This document shows, in pieces, positions 5,688 to 7,775 of a stretch of 7,775 nt of DNA. This stretch comes from Croceicoccus sp. (lineage in GTDB: Bacteria; Pseudomonadota; Alphaproteobacteria; Sphingomonadales; Sphingomonadaceae), in assembly GCA_029936705.1 (NCBI GenBank), contig JAPYSD010000152.1, forward strand, positions 1 to 7,775, in the 5' to 3' direction. How positions within the stretch are numbered: position 1 is the first letter of the stretch; every line of letters starts with the position of its first letter. The notes under the pieces were generated by a model. That model made no database searches and had not been told where the DNA came from. It saw only the letters and a program-made list of their open reading frames with translations. A program made the position numbers and the translations under genes.

Positions 5688-7775
5688 GTGAATCATCGTC
5701 TCGCACGTTTCGCCGTGCCCATGACCCTCAGCCTGACGGCACTCGCCGCCGGGTGCGCTTCGCCCATGGGGCAGGAGCAGGCCGCCTCCGCTCCCGCCCC
5801 GGTCGGCGCAGCGCCCTATCTCGACACCTCGCTCGATTTCGAGACGCGGGCCAGGGACCTCGTCTCGCGCATGACGCTTGAGGAGAAGGCACGGCAGGCG
5901 GGTCACACCGCACCCGCCATCCCGCGCCTGGGGGTTCCGGCCTACAACTGGTGGAACGAGGGACTGCACGGCGTGGCGCGCGCGGGCATTGCCACCGTGT
6001 TCCCGCAGGCGATCGGCATGGCCGCGACCTGGGACACCGACCGCATGCACGAAAGCGCGACCGTCATCTCCGACGAATTCCGCGCGAAATATCTCGACAC
6101 GCTGCAGCCTGACGGTTCCAGCGGGTTCTACCAGGGGCTGACCGTGTGGTCCCCCAACATCAACATCTTCCGCGATCCGCGCTGGGGCCGCGGGCAGGAA
6201 ACCTATGGCGAGGATCCGCTGCTGACCGGCGAAATCGCCAAGGCGTTCATCAGCGGGCTGCAGGGCGACGATCCGAAATATTACAAGACGATCGCCACCT
6301 CCAAGCACTACGCCGTCCACTCGGGCCCGGAACAGGGCCGCCACCAGCAGGATTTCCACCCCACTGCCAAGGACCTGGAGGAGACCTATCTCCCCGCGTT
6401 CCGCACCACCGTGATCGACGGGGAAGTCGGGTCGATCATGTGCGCCTATAACGCGCTCTACGGCATTCCCGCCTGCGCCAGCGAGTTCCTGATGGAGGAA
6501 CGGCTGCGCGAGGACTGGGATTTCGATGGCTATGTCGTCACCGATTGCGGCGGCGCGGCCAATATCTACCGCGACGATGCGCTGGCCTATGAACGCAACC
6601 GGGTAAAGGGCGTCGCGCTGGGGTTCAAGGCGGGCATGGACGTCATCTGCGGCGACTACCGCGACGGGCTGAACACCGAGCCTGAGCAGATCGTCGAGGG
6701 CGTGGAGACCGGCGTCCTGCCGGTCGAGGTGCTCGACCGCGCGCTGGTCCGCCTGTTCACTGCCCGGATGAAACTGGGCATGTTCGATCCGTATGACACG
6801 CTGCCCTGGGCCGACATCACCGCTAAGGACTTTGACACGCCGGAACACCGCGCGAAGTCGCTGGAGATGGCCAAGGCCTCGATGGTGCTGCTGAAGAACG
6901 AGGGGAACCTGCTGCCGTTGAAATCCGCGCCGCGCCGTATCGCGGTGGTGGGCCCGAACGCCGACAGCTTCGATACGCTGGTGGGCAATTACTATGGCAC
7001 GCCAAGCGATCCGGTGACCGTGCTCGACGGGCTGCGCGCGCGCTTTCCGGGCAGCCAGATCGATTACGTGCAGGGCACCGGGCTGATCGGCGCGGCCGAA
7101 TCCGACGTCGATGCATCGGTCCTGTGCGCCGATGCCGCCTGCACCCGTCCGGGGCTGACGGCAGAGCATTTCGACAACCGCGAACTGGAAGGCACGCCGA
7201 CCGAAACCACGGTCGAGGAGCGGCCCTATGTCCAGTGGCGCAGCGACGGGCGCGAAAGCTCCATCCGCTGGACCGGCTTCATCAAGGTGCCCGAGACCGG
7301 CACCTACACGTTCCGCTTCGCGTCCGAGAACGGCTACCGCGTGTTCGTGGATGACAAGCCCGTGGTCGAGGAATGGGGCGTTGGCGATGCGCCTTCGATC
7401 CTGTCGGGCACCACTCAGCTCGAAGCGGGCAAGACCTATCCGATCCGGGTCGAGGCATGGCAGCGCGGGCAGCGGGGCGAGCAGTTCCTGGTCTGGAACC
7501 GCCCCGGCGACACCGGCGCGAACGCGGTGGAAGCGGCGCGCAATGCCGATCTGGTGATCTTCGTCGGCGGGCTGTCGGCCCGGATCGAGGGCGAGGAGAT
7601 GAAGGTCGAGGCCGACGGTTTCGTGGGCGGCGACCGCACCAAGATCGACCTGCCCAAGCCTCAGCAGGACCTGCTGCAGCAGGTAGCGGGCGTGGGCAAG
7701 CCCACGGTGCTGGTGCTGATGAACGGCAGCGCGCTGGCGGTGAACTGGGCGGACAAGAACGTGCCGGCCATCGTC
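5688..7775 (+). CDS. Secreted GH3 glycosidase lipoprotein with PA14 insert (probable beta-xylosidase/beta-glucosidase), 3' end outside the window
   Basis: A glycoside hydrolase family 3 enzyme that removes non-reducing-end beta-linked sugars from oligosaccharides by a retaining mechanism. 696 codons are present; the family usually runs about 850-900, so the tail is cut by the window. The N-terminus MNHRLARFAVP is followed by a hydrophobic stretch and the lipobox LAAGC (19-23), indicating a lipid-anchored envelope protein with Ala at +2. The (beta/alpha)8 domain covers about 55-345, with E91 in NWWNEGLHGV, DPRWGRGQETYGEDP (163-177), K206-H207, and nucleophile D286 in VVTDCGG. The C-terminal domain starts near 397 (SMVLLKNEGNLLPL) and is interrupted by a PA14 domain at about 490-606 (GTYTFRFASENGYRVFVDD). 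It resumes with RIEGEEM (632-638), which should hold the acid/base glutamate. Glu at position 91, where many beta-glucosidases have Asp, and the upstream xyl-box-like operator favour xylosidase. The GTG start is set by GGAGAG at 5674. Confidence 0.95.
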   Translation, partial: MNHRLARFAVPMTLSLTALAAGCASPMGQEQAASAPAPVGAAPYLDTSLDFETRARDLVSRMTLEEKARQAGHTAPAIPRLGVPAYNWWNEGLHGVARAGIATVFPQAIGMAATWDTDRMHESATVISDEFRAKYLDTLQPDGSSGFYQGLTVWSPNINIFRDPRWGRGQETYGEDPLLTGEIAKAFISGLQGDDPKYYKTIATSKHYAVHSGPEQGRHQQDFHPTAKDLEETYLPAFRTTVIDGEVGSIMCAYNALYGIPACASEFLMEERLREDWDFDGYVVTDCGGAANIYRDDALAYERNRVKGVALGFKAGMDVICGDYRDGLNTEPEQIVEGVETGVLPVEVLDRALVRLFTARMKLGMFDPYDTLPWADITAKDFDTPEHRAKSLEMAKASMVLLKNEGNLLPLKSAPRRIAVVGPNADSFDTLVGNYYGTPSDPVTVLDGLRARFPGSQIDYVQGTGLIGAAESDVDASVLCADAACTRPGLTAEHFDNRELEGTPTETTVEERPYVQWRSDGRESSIRWTGFIKVPETGTYTFRFASENGYRVFVDDKPVVEEWGVGDAPSILSGTTQLEAGKTYPIRVEAWQRGQRGEQFLVWNRPGDTGANAVEAARNADLVIFVGGLSARIEGEEMKVEADGFVGGDRTKIDLPKPQQDLLQQVAGVGKPTVLVLMNGSALAVNWADKNVPAIV

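Noticed and set aside
5589..7169. 526-codon minus-strand open frame
   Set aside because: It is antisense to the GH3 gene, whose sense translation has catalytic motifs and a lipobox. Long antisense frames are expected at this GC content.

Overview
The window is GC-rich and densely coded on the + strand only. It looks like a chromosomal segment of an alphaproteobacterium, most likely a sphingomonad (Sphingomonadaceae or Erythrobacteraceae). This rests on the base composition, a P450 of the camphor-hydroxylase (CYP101) type known from Novosphingobium, and a lipoprotein GH3 glycosidase behind a LacI-type palindrome like those controlling xylan or glucoside genes in Caulobacter and xanthomonads. 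The taxonomy is inferred from recalled family knowledge, not from a search.

Region 1 (1-2243) appears to be housekeeping. It holds the C-terminal 454 residues of a large MscS-type mechanosensitive channel whose start lies before the window, then trmL (a 2'-O-methyltransferase for the tRNA wobble base), then a 97-residue membrane protein that I do not recognise.

Region 2 (2244-4705) is a compact two-gene metabolic unit. A 271-residue TIM-barrel protein of the sugar-phosphate isomerase/epimerase superfamily (start at 2421, not the longer open frame) overlaps by ATGA with a 401-residue CYP101-like cytochrome P450. A 23-codon reading frame with its own ribosome binding site ends in another ATGA overlap with the isomerase start, so the unit may begin with a coupled leader peptide. 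No ferredoxin or ferredoxin reductase gene is present, so the P450 must draw electrons from partners encoded elsewhere. The P450 keeps the catalytic and ferredoxin-facing residues of P450cam but lacks the camphor-binding tyrosine, so its substrate is probably a different terpenoid-like or small hydrophobic molecule. The isomerase-like protein may act on the same pathway.

Region 3 (4706-5542) encodes a second, small MscS-family channel of 278 residues, unlike the first in size and architecture. A 9-bp hairpin just after its stop may be its terminator.

Region 4 (5588-7775) starts with a perfect 12-bp palindrome of LacI-family type. It is followed by the first 696 codons of a secreted GH3 glycosidase (probable beta-xylosidase or beta-glucosidase) with a lipobox and a PA14 domain inserted in its C-terminal domain; the gene runs off the window end. 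Operator, lipoprotein signal and a glutamate at a position associated with xylosidases agree with a role in plant-polysaccharide use.

I saw no tRNA, rRNA, CRISPR array, insertion sequence or phage gene. The largest non-coding gap is 267 bases (4439-4705).
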